64,000 nucleotides of DNA, taken from positions 78,838-142,837 of the forward strand of contig NZ_JAKIRP010000025.1 of the NCBI RefSeq assembly GCF_021646545.1, read 5' to 3'. The notes below the pieces were generated by a model. It was not told the DNA's origin. It did not search any database and saw nothing but the letters and a program-made list of their open reading frames with translations. The stretch is from Chitinophaga filiformis. Lineage in GTDB: Bacteria; Bacteroidota; Bacteroidia; Chitinophagales; Chitinophagaceae. This document shows positions 40,805 to 50,400 of this stretch, in pieces (position 1 is the first letter of the stretch; each line of letters opens with the position of its first letter). A program made the position numbers and the translations under genes.

Positions 40805-42028
40805 TTAGTAAGTAAATTTCTCCCAACCCTGAATGGTAGGACGGTTGCAGGTCATTGCCTGTACACCGTTCTCGGAAGAAACGTAAGCGCCGTTATTGCC
40901 ACGCAGAGAGAACGTACCATCACCGTTATCGATCCAGTCGAATTTCTCCCAATCCTGGATGCTGGTACGGTTGCAGGTCATTGCCTGAGCGCCGTTTTCA
41001 GAAGAAACATATTTACCCATGCTCTGGAGGGCTACTTTACCACCACCGGCATCAACAATGGTGAATTGTTCCCATCCCTGGGCAGTAGGACGGTTACAGT
41101 TCATTGCCTGTTCGCCGTTCTCACCGCTCACGAAAGAGCCGTTGTTGCCCCTGATAGAGATAGTAGCGCCGATCGGAGCACCACCACCAGGTGTCTGCGT
41201 GATGTTATATACTCTGACATAGTCAACCAGCATGCTGGCAGGCAGTCCTGCATCGTTGATAACGTTACCAGGCAGGTTACCACCTACGGCAACGTTTAAG
41301 AGAATGAAGAAAGGTGCATGGAATTCCTCTGTACCGTTGATGTTGTTGAGGATGTTCGCTTCATTGAACTGCACACCGTCCACATACCAGCGGATAGCAG
41401 CAGCATCCCATTCTACAGCATACACGTGAAAATCAGTTACAGTCGTAGTAGTGCTGCGGCTATAATAAGTATAGGCAGTGTTCCACCAGTGGATGGTACC
41501 CAGCACGGAGTTGCTGGTGTTTACCTGTTCCATGATGTCGATCTCGCCACAACGAGGCCAGCCGGCGCCTGTGCTGATGCTGTTACCCAGCATCCAGAAA
41601 GCAGGCCATAAGCCCTGAACACCTGGAAGTTTGATACGGGCTTCGATACGGCCGTATTGTGTAGAGAATTTACCGTTACTGTTCAGACGGCCGGAGGTAT
41701 AAGGCTGTCCCTGAACAGTTTCTTTGCGCGCAGTGATCACCAGGTTACCACCGGTAACGGCAACGTTCTGGGTTTGATAGAACTGCTTTTCGTTGTTTAC
41801 GCCCAGGTTACCATTTTCATACCCCCATTTGGAAGTATTTAATGTGGTACCGTCAAATTCGTCAGACCATACCAGTTCATAAGCCTTGGCAGCTGCTACA
41901 GCACCTACGGTTTTGTCATTGGCAGAGAGTTTTGGCGCTTTTTCGGCCTGGTTTTCTTTTGTACACGATGTTACGGCAGTTGCCAGCAACAGGAGGCTCA
42001 GGAGCCCGGAGAAGGTTTGTTTTTTCAT
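40805..42028 (-). CDS. GH16 beta-1,3-glucanase lipoprotein with beta-trefoil repeats
   Basis: A 407-residue lipoprotein (ATG at 42028; lipobox TAVTSC). The GH16 domain at about 49-285 has the catalytic motif GEIDIMEQ (Glu162 nucleophile, Asp164, Glu167 acid) with the extra Met of laminarinases, plus GLWPAFWMLG and HAPFFILLNVAVGGN. Residues about 288-407 are three ~40-residue repeats, each with a GNNG.(F/Y)VSSENG.QAM.CNR pattern and a WE(K/Q)F end, a fascin/beta-trefoil-like fold that likely binds glycan. It is predicted to be cell-surface attached and to cut beta-1,3-glucan. It is divergent from the regulator-sigma operon. Confidence 0.92.
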   Translation of the reverse strand: MKKQTFSGLLSLLLLATAVTSCTKENQAEKAPKLSANDKTVGAVAAAKAYELVWSDEFDGTTLNTSKWGYENGNLGVNNEKQFYQTQNVAVTGGNLVITARKETVQGQPYTSGRLNSNGKFSTQYGRIEARIKLPGVQGLWPAFWMLGNSISTGAGWPRCGEIDIMEQVNTSNSVLGTIHWWNTAYTYYSRSTTTTVTDFHVYAVEWDAAAIRWYVDGVQFNEANILNNINGTEEFHAPFFILLNVAVGGNLPGNVINDAGLPASMLVDYVRVYNITQTPGGGAPIGATISIRGNNGSFVSGENGEQAMNCNRPTAQGWEQFTIVDAGGGKVALQSMGKYVSSENGAQAMTCNRTSIQDWEKFDWIDNGDGTFSLRGNNGAYVSSENGVQAMTCNRPTIQGWEKFTY

Positions 42029-42234
42029 AGTTGTAAGAAATTCCGGTTTTACATTGTTCCCGCATACAGCATTCTTCGCTACCGGAATGGGCGACAATCC
42101 CCCCTGCTATCCGTAGCCAGGAAAATGTTATAACGCGGAAACTGGTTATTTTAAGATCAGGGCAAAGATGCGGTTAATTTTCAGGTCGCCTCATTTCAGG
42201 GGTACGTCTAATCTACTACAGGCCAAACATAGAC

Positions 42235-42249
42235 TATTGATTATCAATA
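42235..42249. promoter_or_regulatory. 15-bp palindrome in the divergent control region
   Basis: TATTGATTATCAATA is a perfect palindrome around a central T, 66 bases before the regulator ATG and 207 bases from the GH16 start. A candidate binding site for the LuxR-type helix-turn-helix of the adjacent regulator. Confidence 0.45.
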
Positions 42250-42315
42250 AACATTCTTTACGTCAGCACTACTTCAAACCATAATATTCCTATTTTTAGC
42301 GAAACGTTATGGAAA

Positions 42316-45243
42316 ATGAACAAGCTCATTTTGCTTGTGCTGTCTATCCTATGGACAACTGAAAACCTGGCACAACAGATTATTGGCTTACCACCTATTG
42401 TCAACTATACCAGGCAGCAATACCTGGGAGGCGGACAAACCTGGGACCTGGACATGGACAGTAATGGCATCCTTTATTTTGCCAACAATGAAGGACTGAT
42501 GACTTTTAATGGTCATTCCTGGAAACTGCTGCCTGTTCCGAATCATACGCGGCTGCGTTCTGTGAAGGCAGATAAGGACGGACGTATCTACGTGGGCGCA
42601 CAGGACGATTTCGGATATTATCTGGCGGATGCGGATGGAGTACTCCGTTATACTTCCCTTAAGCCGGCCGTGAGGGACCGGAAAGACCAGTTTGCGGATA
42701 TCTGGGACATCGTCTTCTATAATGGGGGCGTTTTTTTTAGAGGGACCACCAAGATCTTTTATTATGATCATCACAATTTGCATATATATCCCGGCACATT
42801 ACAATGGCAGATGCTATGCCGCGCCAACAACAGATTATATGCCCAGGATGCGAACAAGGGGTTGATGCAATTCAAAGATAACAGCTGGCAGCCAGTCTGT
42901 AAGGAAGTTGCCGACAGGCATTTGCTGATCAGGGAGATCATTGGAACAGCGGGCAAAGGCGATGCAAGCCCTGGCTCTGAGGATGATAATGACACCTTAC
43001 TGGTCTGCACATTGAAAAATGGTATTTTCAAATTACATCGGGGACGTCTCTTCCCATTCCAAAGTAGCGCCACCCCTATTTTCATCAAAAACCAGATCTA
43101 TTGTGCAAGGCCCTGGGAAGACAATCAACTGCTGATCGGGACATCTTATGGAGGCTGTTATATTATACACCGGAATACAGGTGCTGTTATCCAACAGTTC
43201 ACCGTCAGTGAAGGATTACAGCACAATAGTGTACTAAAGATCTTTACTGATCCCGGAAAAAATATCTGGCTGACGCTGGACAATGGCATTGACATGGTAC
43301 GGTATAATACCGCCGTAAAACAGATCCTGCCGGATAATAAACGTTACCTCACTACTTATACCGCCACCATCTTTGACAAGCAATTGTATATCGGTACTTC
43401 TGATGGGGTATACAGTACGCCGCTGGACGAGCAGCGGGACCTTAGTTTCCTGGAGAGCCATTTCCGGCAGATAGACAATACCGCCGGACAGGTATGGAGC
43501 ATTGCCCAGGTGGAACAGCATCTGCTGATGGGACATCATGAGGGCGCTTTCGAGATCCGGGGATCAACAGCAGTTCCTTTGTCAAAGCGTACGGGATGCT
43601 GGTTGTTCCAGCCCTTATCATCTTATATGCTGGCAGGCTGTTATAACGGCTTGCAGTTGATGCGTAAAGATGGAAGCGGGTTGTCGGCCGCAAGACCCAT
43701 AAAAGGACTGTTTGAGTCGCTGCGCTTCCTCACAGTAGAAGACGACAGCATTATCTGGGCCTCCCATCCATACCGGGGTGTATTCCGCATGCACCTGGAC
43801 AGAGATACGGTACTGCGGTATACATTATATACCCAAAAGAACGGGTTACCCGCTGACTACAACAACTTTGTATTCAGGATCAGGGGCAGGATGATCGTAG
43901 CCACGCAGGCGGGCGCATACGAATATGATGCAGCAAAAGACCGTTTTGTGCCTTCACGCTGGCTATCCCCGATCCTGAAGGATGCCAGCGTGCAATACCT
44001 ATCGGAAGACGCAAGCGGGAATGTATGGTTTATTTCTGACAAGATGCCCGGCGTGATAGACTTTCATAAACCTGTTCCGGAACATGCGTACAGCATCGTG
44101 CATTTCCCTGAACTAAAAGGACAGATCGTCAACGGCTTTGAATTCCTGTATCCTTATAATGATGAGAATATTTTCGTGGGCGCCGAGAAAGGCATGTTCC
44201 ATATTAACTATAAACATTACCGGCAGGCAAAGGAGCAGCCATTGGTACTCATCAGTCATGTGAGCGCGCACGGGAAGGCGGACAGCCTGCTATTCGGCGG
44301 ATATCATCCCTCGGGAAAACATTCCTTCAAAGCAATGCCGAATGCTTTTTCCGGGTTTCATTTTGAATATGCATCGCCGGTATACAGTCAGGGTAATACG
44401 ATTGAATACAGTTATAAACTGATCGGGTTTGATCAGCAGTGGAGCGAGTGGTCTGTAAAAACAGAAAAGGATTATACGAATCTTCCTTATGGTCATTATA
44501 CCTTCTCAGTAAAAGCGAAAGACAATCTGGGGAATGTATCCAAGGCGGCTGTGTATTCGTTCAGAATATTGCCAGCCTGGTATCAGACGCCGCTTGCAAG
44601 AAGCGGATATGTACTACTTGGATTAGCAGTATTGTTGTGGGCTTATATCTCCCAGAAAAGAAAATTTGCACGGCAGCAGCGCCGTTATCAGCAGAAACAG
44701 GAGCAACTAATATTGCGGCACAAGTTTGAGAAAGAGCAGCGCGAGAAAGAACTGATCAGTCTTCAGAATGAAAAGCTCACCACAGAAGTTCGTTTTAAGA
44801 ATAAAGAGCTGGCTACCGCTACGATGTATCTGCTGCACCGCGGCAAGGTATTATCCAATATTAAGGAAGAGTTGCTGGTAGCAATAAAGAAGATAGATCC
44901 CTTGCCGGACAATATATTTAAAAAAGTATTACGCCTGTTTGAGGAAGCGGAAAACAACGAAGAGGACTGGGAGCAGTTTTCCCGGCATTTTGATGAAGTA
45001 CATAACAATTTCCTGTACACACTGAAGCGCAAATATCCTGACCTGAGTACGACCGACCTCAAGTTATGCGCCTACCTCCGCATCAACCTGACTACAAAGG
45101 AAATTGCACAGTCGCTGGGAATATCCGTCAGAGGCGTAGAGACCAGCAGATACCGGCTGCGGAAAAAACTGGAGCTGCCGGCAGATACCAGTTTATATGA
45201 TTTCCTGATGGCGGTGACCGGCGACCCGGAGAAACCACTATGA
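42316..45243 (+). CDS. Membrane-spanning beta-propeller / Y_Y_Y / LuxR-type regulator
   Basis: A 975-residue one-piece sensor-regulator. Signal-like N-terminus, then a periplasmic beta-propeller (about 25-650; blades such as GGGQTWDLDMDSNGILYFAN, DPGKNIWLTLDNGIDMVRY, DASGNVWFIS), a triple-Tyr (Y_Y_Y) domain at about 690-755 (IEYSYKLIGFDQQWSEW), one membrane helix (about 763-781), a coiled coil, and a C-terminal LuxR-type helix-turn-helix at about 910-960 (LRINLTTKEIAQSLGISVRGVETSRYRLRKKL). It resembles a hybrid two-component sensor but lacks histidine kinase and receiver domains, so it would act on DNA directly from the membrane. The stop overlaps the ECF sigma start (ATGA). Confidence 0.92.
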   Translation: MNKLILLVLSILWTTENLAQQIIGLPPIVNYTRQQYLGGGQTWDLDMDSNGILYFANNEGLMTFNGHSWKLLPVPNHTRLRSVKADKDGRIYVGAQDDFGYYLADADGVLRYTSLKPAVRDRKDQFADIWDIVFYNGGVFFRGTTKIFYYDHHNLHIYPGTLQWQMLCRANNRLYAQDANKGLMQFKDNSWQPVCKEVADRHLLIREIIGTAGKGDASPGSEDDNDTLLVCTLKNGIFKLHRGRLFPFQSSATPIFIKNQIYCARPWEDNQLLIGTSYGGCYIIHRNTGAVIQQFTVSEGLQHNSVLKIFTDPGKNIWLTLDNGIDMVRYNTAVKQILPDNKRYLTTYTATIFDKQLYIGTSDGVYSTPLDEQRDLSFLESHFRQIDNTAGQVWSIAQVEQHLLMGHHEGAFEIRGSTAVPLSKRTGCWLFQPLSSYMLAGCYNGLQLMRKDGSGLSAARPIKGLFESLRFLTVEDDSIIWASHPYRGVFRMHLDRDTVLRYTLYTQKNGLPADYNNFVFRIRGRMIVATQAGAYEYDAAKDRFVPSRWLSPILKDASVQYLSEDASGNVWFISDKMPGVIDFHKPVPEHAYSIVHFPELKGQIVNGFEFLYPYNDENIFVGAEKGMFHINYKHYRQAKEQPLVLISHVSAHGKADSLLFGGYHPSGKHSFKAMPNAFSGFHFEYASPVYSQGNTIEYSYKLIGFDQQWSEWSVKTEKDYTNLPYGHYTFSVKAKDNLGNVSKAAVYSFRILPAWYQTPLARSGYVLLGLAVLLWAYISQKRKFARQQRRYQQKQEQLILRHKFEKEQREKELISLQNEKLTTEVRFKNKELATATMYLLHRGKVLSNIKEELLVAIKKIDPLPDNIFKKVLRLFEEAENNEEDWEQFSRHFDEVHNNFLYTLKRKYPDLSTTDLKLCAYLRINLTTKEIAQSLGISVRGVETSRYRLRKKLELPADTSLYDFLMAVTGDPEKPL

Positions 45244-45911
45244 AAACCAGTGACAAACGGTTATATTTGTGTTTTACGCCTTTACCACAATTGTCATTGT
45301 CAGAGCCTATTGTTCATATACGCATAGCAGAAGAAGAGGAAAGAAATTTACTTCAAAATGTTGCAGCTGGTGACTGGCAGGCTTTCACGCGCCTTTACGA
45401 GGCATATTCCCCCCTTATTTTACATTATTTGCAGGTATACCTGGCAGACAAACAGGATGTCGAAGAGATCGGCCAGGAAGTGTTCCTGAAGGTCTGGAAG
45501 AAAAGGGAACTACTTGTAACAGTACGTTCCTTTAAGAATTATGTGTTCATTATGGCCAGGAATGCCCTGAATGACTTCCTGAAGACCCAGCAGGCGCTGA
45601 TACAGAAGCAGGCAGGATACAGCAAGGATTATGTACAACCGCATTACAGTGCCGACGACAAACTGATCACCGACCAGTACGAATCCCTCGCGCGGGCTGC
45701 CCTGGATACACTCCCGGAGAAACAACGCCAGATCTTTTTGTTACGAACCCGCGATGAAATGACTATACAGGAAATTGCCGATATGCTGGGCATGTCTGTA
45801 GGTGGGGTACATAAATCATTGCAACAGGCAACTACCTATCTTAAAGATTATCTCGCCAGGAATGGCATCAGCTTTACCCTCCTTTTACTGATCCTCTTTT
45901 TCCAGCCCTGA
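45240..45911 (+). CDS. ECF sigma factor (FecI-like)
   Basis: A 223-residue extracytoplasmic-function sigma factor. Region 2 is at about 45-110 (FTRLYEAYSPLILHYLQVYLADKQDVEEIGQEVFLKVWKK) and region 4 at about 150-205 (LPEKQRQIFLLRTRDEMTIQEIADMLGMSVGGVHKSLQQA). The C-terminus ends in a hydrophobic tail (ISFTLLLLILFFQP). Its ATG overlaps the stop of the upstream regulator, so it is translationally coupled to it. A FecR anti-sigma gene follows and an STN-bearing SusC gene after that: the standard signalling trio. The first ~25 residues are unlike the family, and a TATATTTG promoter-like site lies inside them (45262-45269), so a downstream TTG start is possible. Confidence 0.92.
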   Translation: MKTSDKRLYLCFTPLPQLSLSEPIVHIRIAEEEERNLLQNVAAGDWQAFTRLYEAYSPLILHYLQVYLADKQDVEEIGQEVFLKVWKKRELLVTVRSFKNYVFIMARNALNDFLKTQQALIQKQAGYSKDYVQPHYSADDKLITDQYESLARAALDTLPEKQRQIFLLRTRDEMTIQEIADMLGMSVGGVHKSLQQATTYLKDYLARNGISFTLLLLILFFQP

Positions 45912-45977
45912 AAGTTTTTTTAAAATTTTTTACTGTCCCGGTGAAAATTCGGATTCAACGACCGTCTTTATCCGTAT

Positions 45978-47198
45978 ATGTCCTATATGAATATATCTGA
46001 AGCCATATTACACGTTACGAGACTGGCAGAAGGGCATGCAGTAAGTGAGGAGGAAACAGCCGAATTCCGGCAGTGGTTCCTCCAGGAGGCAAGTGAAGAG
46101 GAACTGCAGGAGCTGGCAAGTGCGCATGAAGCTGTACTGATGGAAGTGCAGGAACCCGTCTATGATAATAAAGAGATTGTCAGTAATATATACAGCCGGC
46201 TGACGGCCTACTACCAGGCAGAAGTAAGCGCCATGGAGGAAAGCAACAGACAGGAAACTACTATCCGGAGGATCAGGAAACGTAATTACTGGTGGGCCGC
46301 AGCGGCATCTTTACTCCTGGTGGGAGGCAGCGTCCTATGGTTCATGCGTCCACAGGAACCTGGACCAGCCCAAATGGCACAAACTGCCGTGCTGGAGCCG
46401 GGTGGCAATAAAGCAATTCTTACACTGGCGAATGGCCAGCAGATCATTTTGGACAACCAGGCAAACGGCAGCATTGCTGTGCCGGGTGGTATAACAATCA
46501 TGAAAGCAGATAGCGGCGCTATCGCTTATATGAGGACAGGGGACAATGTTCAATACCACACACTGTCCACTCCGCGGGGTGGACAGTTCCAACTGACATT
46601 ACCCGACGGCTCAAAGGTTTGGTTGAATTCGGCCTCATCCATACGCTATCCTACGGCGTTCACCGGATCTGAAAGGAAGGTGGAAATGACCGGAGAGGGA
46701 TATTTCGAGGTTGCCCCTGACGCTGCCAAACCCTTTACCGTGAAAGCGGGAAGACTTGATGTACGCGTGTTGGGTACAGGTTTCAACATCATGGCTTATG
46801 CCGATGAAAATGCCATCCGTACAACGTTGGTAAGCGGATCGGTAAAGGTGACGGCAGGCGATGCAACAACGGTGCTCACGCCAGGAGTACAGGCCAGCCT
46901 GGCAACGGAAGCGCAGACATTTAAAACCACCAGACCAGACCTTGCAGAGGTGCTGGCGTGGAAGAACGGGCAGTTCCGTTTCAACCGGACTGGTATTAAG
47001 AACATCATGCGTCAGGTGGCCCGCTGGTACGACGTAGATGTGCGTTATGAAGGGAACGTAGATAATATAGAGTTCCAGGGCATTTTATCCCGTAAGGTAA
47101 CTGCCAAAGCATTACTGGAAACACTGGAAGCGACAGGAGAAGTGCATTTCAGGATCGAGGGAGACCGCATCAGTGTTATACCGGGCGCAAAAAAATAA
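45978..47198 (+). CDS. FecR-family anti-sigma factor
   Basis: A 406-residue anti-sigma factor. N-terminal cytoplasmic helical region (1-95) that would hold the sigma factor, a membrane helix at about 98-117 (WWAAAASLLLVGGSVLWF), a periplasmic FecR domain (about 180-275; TPRGGQFQLTLPDGSKVWLNSASSIRYP) and a C-terminal DUF4974/STN-like domain (about 320-400; GQFRFNRTGIKNIMRQVARWYDVDVRYEG). Start at 45978; an ATG three codons later is equally possible. It receives the signal from the STN domain of the SusC protein encoded downstream. Confidence 0.93.
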   Translation: MSYMNISEAILHVTRLAEGHAVSEEETAEFRQWFLQEASEEELQELASAHEAVLMEVQEPVYDNKEIVSNIYSRLTAYYQAEVSAMEESNRQETTIRRIRKRNYWWAAAASLLLVGGSVLWFMRPQEPGPAQMAQTAVLEPGGNKAILTLANGQQIILDNQANGSIAVPGGITIMKADSGAIAYMRTGDNVQYHTLSTPRGGQFQLTLPDGSKVWLNSASSIRYPTAFTGSERKVEMTGEGYFEVAPDAAKPFTVKAGRLDVRVLGTGFNIMAYADENAIRTTLVSGSVKVTAGDATTVLTPGVQASLATEAQTFKTTRPDLAEVLAWKNGQFRFNRTGIKNIMRQVARWYDVDVRYEGNVDNIEFQGILSRKVTAKALLETLEATGEVHFRIEGDRISVIPGAKK

Positions 47199-47361
47199 TA
47201 TAGGGTAGGGTACGATAAATAGAAACAGGTTAGCATTCTATGGCACAGGATCAATCAAACATCTAAATCAAACAACCAATCAGCGTATGTCGTAAACGGG
47301 AAAACAACCAACGAATCAGCACAGAACATTGAACAGCTGTAAGTAAGTCCTGATACAAAAG

Positions 47362-47391
47362 GCAGGGCCTCAACTGCAATTGAGGTCCTGC
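47362..47391. promoter_or_regulatory. Hairpin in the leader of the second susC
   Basis: GCAGGGCCTCAA (47362-47373) pairs with TTGAGGTCCTGC (47380-47391) with one G-T wobble; loop of six. No T run follows. It lies in the 257-base gap between fecR and susC, 65 bases before the susC ATG. Confidence 0.55.
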
Positions 47392-47455
47392 TATGGGACT
47401 ACTTCATTAATGTCACTTACGTCATTTAAATCAGTAAATCCCTAAATGTACAAGT

Positions 47456-50400
47456 ATGAAGAATATTGTACCTGGCAAAGGTATGCCAATTCCTTTTTCA
47501 AAATTAGTAATGATTATGAAACTAATCATCCCGCTTATCCTTGTTGCGGTGCTTCATGTAAGTGGAGCTACTTATGGGCAGAAGGTAACGATAAGCAAAA
47601 AAAAGGCGGCACTGACTGATATCTTTAAAGCCATCAGTGAACAGACAGGACGGGAGTTTCTGGCCAGTCCTACCTTGTTGGAAAAGACCCAACCGGTGGA
47701 TATTAATGTAAAGGATCAGGAGATCGGCGAATTCCTCCCTGCCTTACTGGCAAAACAAGGACTTACTTATTCCATTCTCAACAATGTGATCGTCATTACC
47801 AGGGACCCCAAATCATTTTTCCCGGTGGCCCCGGTAACTGTTGCACCGCCCGATCCGCCCAGGCTCGTGAAGGGATGGGTAGTTGATCCTTCCGGTACAA
47901 GACTACCAGGAGCAACGGTGATGCTGAAAGGCACGCGCAGAGGAACAACTACCGATGCCAGTGGCTATTTCGAATTGAAGGTGGACGATGGAATTGAAAA
48001 TGCAGAACTGACCATCACTTATACCGGATACATTGTAAAAACCGCCACTGTCACCCTTAAAAATCCAACCTTCATTTATCTGAAACCTTCTACAAGTGAG
48101 CTGGACCAGGTACAGGTGATCGCTTATGGCACTACCACCAAACGTTTCAGTACCGGTAACGTTGCAACTGTTACGGCGGCAGATATCGCCAAAAACCCGG
48201 TGAGCAATCCCCTGCTGGCCTTATCAGGAAGAGTATCCGGCCTGGTGATCAACCAGACGACGGGTATGCCTGGAGGTGCAGTAAGTGTACAATTGCGCGG
48301 ACGTAATTCCATTGCCTCAGGCAACGATATACTTTATATCATCGACGGCGTGCCATTCAAAGGAGGTACCGCTGGTTCGGTGAACAGTGCACTGGCGCAG
48401 GGCAATCTGCTTGACCTGGTGAACCCTGCAGATATTGAAAGCATTGATGTGTTGAAGGATGCCGATGCTACCTCCATTTATGGTTCGCGAGGTGCAAATG
48501 GCGTGATCCTGATCACTACTAAAAAAGGAAAACCAGGACGTACGCAGGTGAACCTGACAGCCTATACCGGTATCAGTAAGATCACCCGTATGCCGGAGTA
48601 TATGAACCTGCAGCAATACCTGCAGATGCGTCGTGAAGCATTTGCGAACGACAATGCTAAACCTGGCTTCCTTGACTATGATGTGAACGGTACCTGGGAT
48701 ACCACGCGATATACCAACTGGCAAAAACTAATACTGGGTGGCAGTGCACATACCTCCGATGTACAGGGAACGATAACAGGCGGCACGGACAATATCCAAT
48801 ACCTTGTAGGTGGCGGTTATCACCGCGAGACGCCGGTCATGCCAACAGATGGCGCTTTGAAAAAAGGTTCTGCGCATTTCAGCATAACCGGTACCAGCAA
48901 CGATAGAAAATTAAGCATTAATGCAGGTGGTATCTATGTGTCTAATACCAACAATATTACCCCGCTTGATCCCACATTCAACATCAGGAACCTTGCACCC
49001 AATGCGCCTGAAATTTATAATCCGGATGGAACACTGAACTGGGAGAACGGCACCTTCGACAATCCGTTTGCAGCCCTGTCACAACCTTACCTGGGGCGTG
49101 CCAATCACCTGAACGGGAATGTGACTATCGGATACAGGTTGATCAAAGGAATGAATGTAAAAGTATCTGCAGGCTACGAAAATGTAGCACAGAGAGAGTA
49201 TGTAGGCAATCCCCTTTCCATCTCCAATCCTTACACGTCAGCAGGAAGGCTGGCCTCCGCCAGATACAGGAATGCCAATTACGGCAGCTGGAACGTGGAG
49301 CCGCAGGTAACTTATAATTTCAATCTTGGTAAAGGTAATGTTGAGACCTTACTGGGTGCCACATTCCGGCGGGAGCGGAATGAGAACCTGACGCAGAGGG
49401 GTGCAGGCTTTGCGAGCGATGCATTACTGCAAAACCCGCAGGCAGCAGCTACCATTACCGTTGAAGATTTTGGCGATAATGAAAACAAATACACGGCTAC
49501 TTTCGGCAGGATCAAATACAACTGGGCCAATAAGTATATCCTTAACTTAAATGGAAGGTATGATGGTTCCAGCCGCTTTGGTCCGGAGAGCAGGTTTCAC
49601 TTCTTCTGGTCAGCAGGTGGTGCATGGATCTTCACCGAAGAAAAAGGAATAAAAGAGCTGCTGCCTTTCATGAGTTTTGGTAAACTGAGAGGAAGTTATG
49701 GTACTACGGGTAATGACAACATTGGAGATTATGCCTTCCTTGATCTCTATAAATCTTTAGGATTCAGCTATCAGGGCGATAAAGGTTTACAGCCAACAGG
49801 ACTATTTAACCCGGAGCTGGCCTGGGAAGCAACCCGTAAAATAGAGGGTGCGATAGATCTTGGTTTCCTTAATGACAGGATACTGGTAACTGCTTCCTAC
49901 TATACCAACCGTAGTAATAACCAACTGCTGTCGTACCAGCTATCGGCGGTAACAGGCTTTGGTTCTATTCAGCGTAACCTGCCAGCTTTGGTACAAAACA
50001 CCGGATGGGAATTTGAGCTGCATACTACCAATATAAAGAGCAAGAACTTTGAGTGGAACAGCTTCCTGAATGTATCATTACCACGCAATAAACTTATCGA
50101 ATTACCGGGACTAAGCCCTGATGATCCAAACTTCATGATCGGCAAACCCCTTGGTATCACGAGGGTATACCAGTATGAGGGGGTAGATCCGCAGACAGGC
50201 ACCTACCGCTTCATCAACAGTGAAGGTAAGAGCGTGGGGGCGCCCGACCAGAAGGTTGCCGTTATTGATCCCACAGTGAAATATTTCGGGGGCTTCCAGA
50301 ACTCTCTCCGTTACAAAAACTGGTCGCTCGATCTGTTGTTCCAGTTTGAACAACATACTGTTAAAAACCCCTTGCTGAATGGCATCTACCCTCCCGGCTT

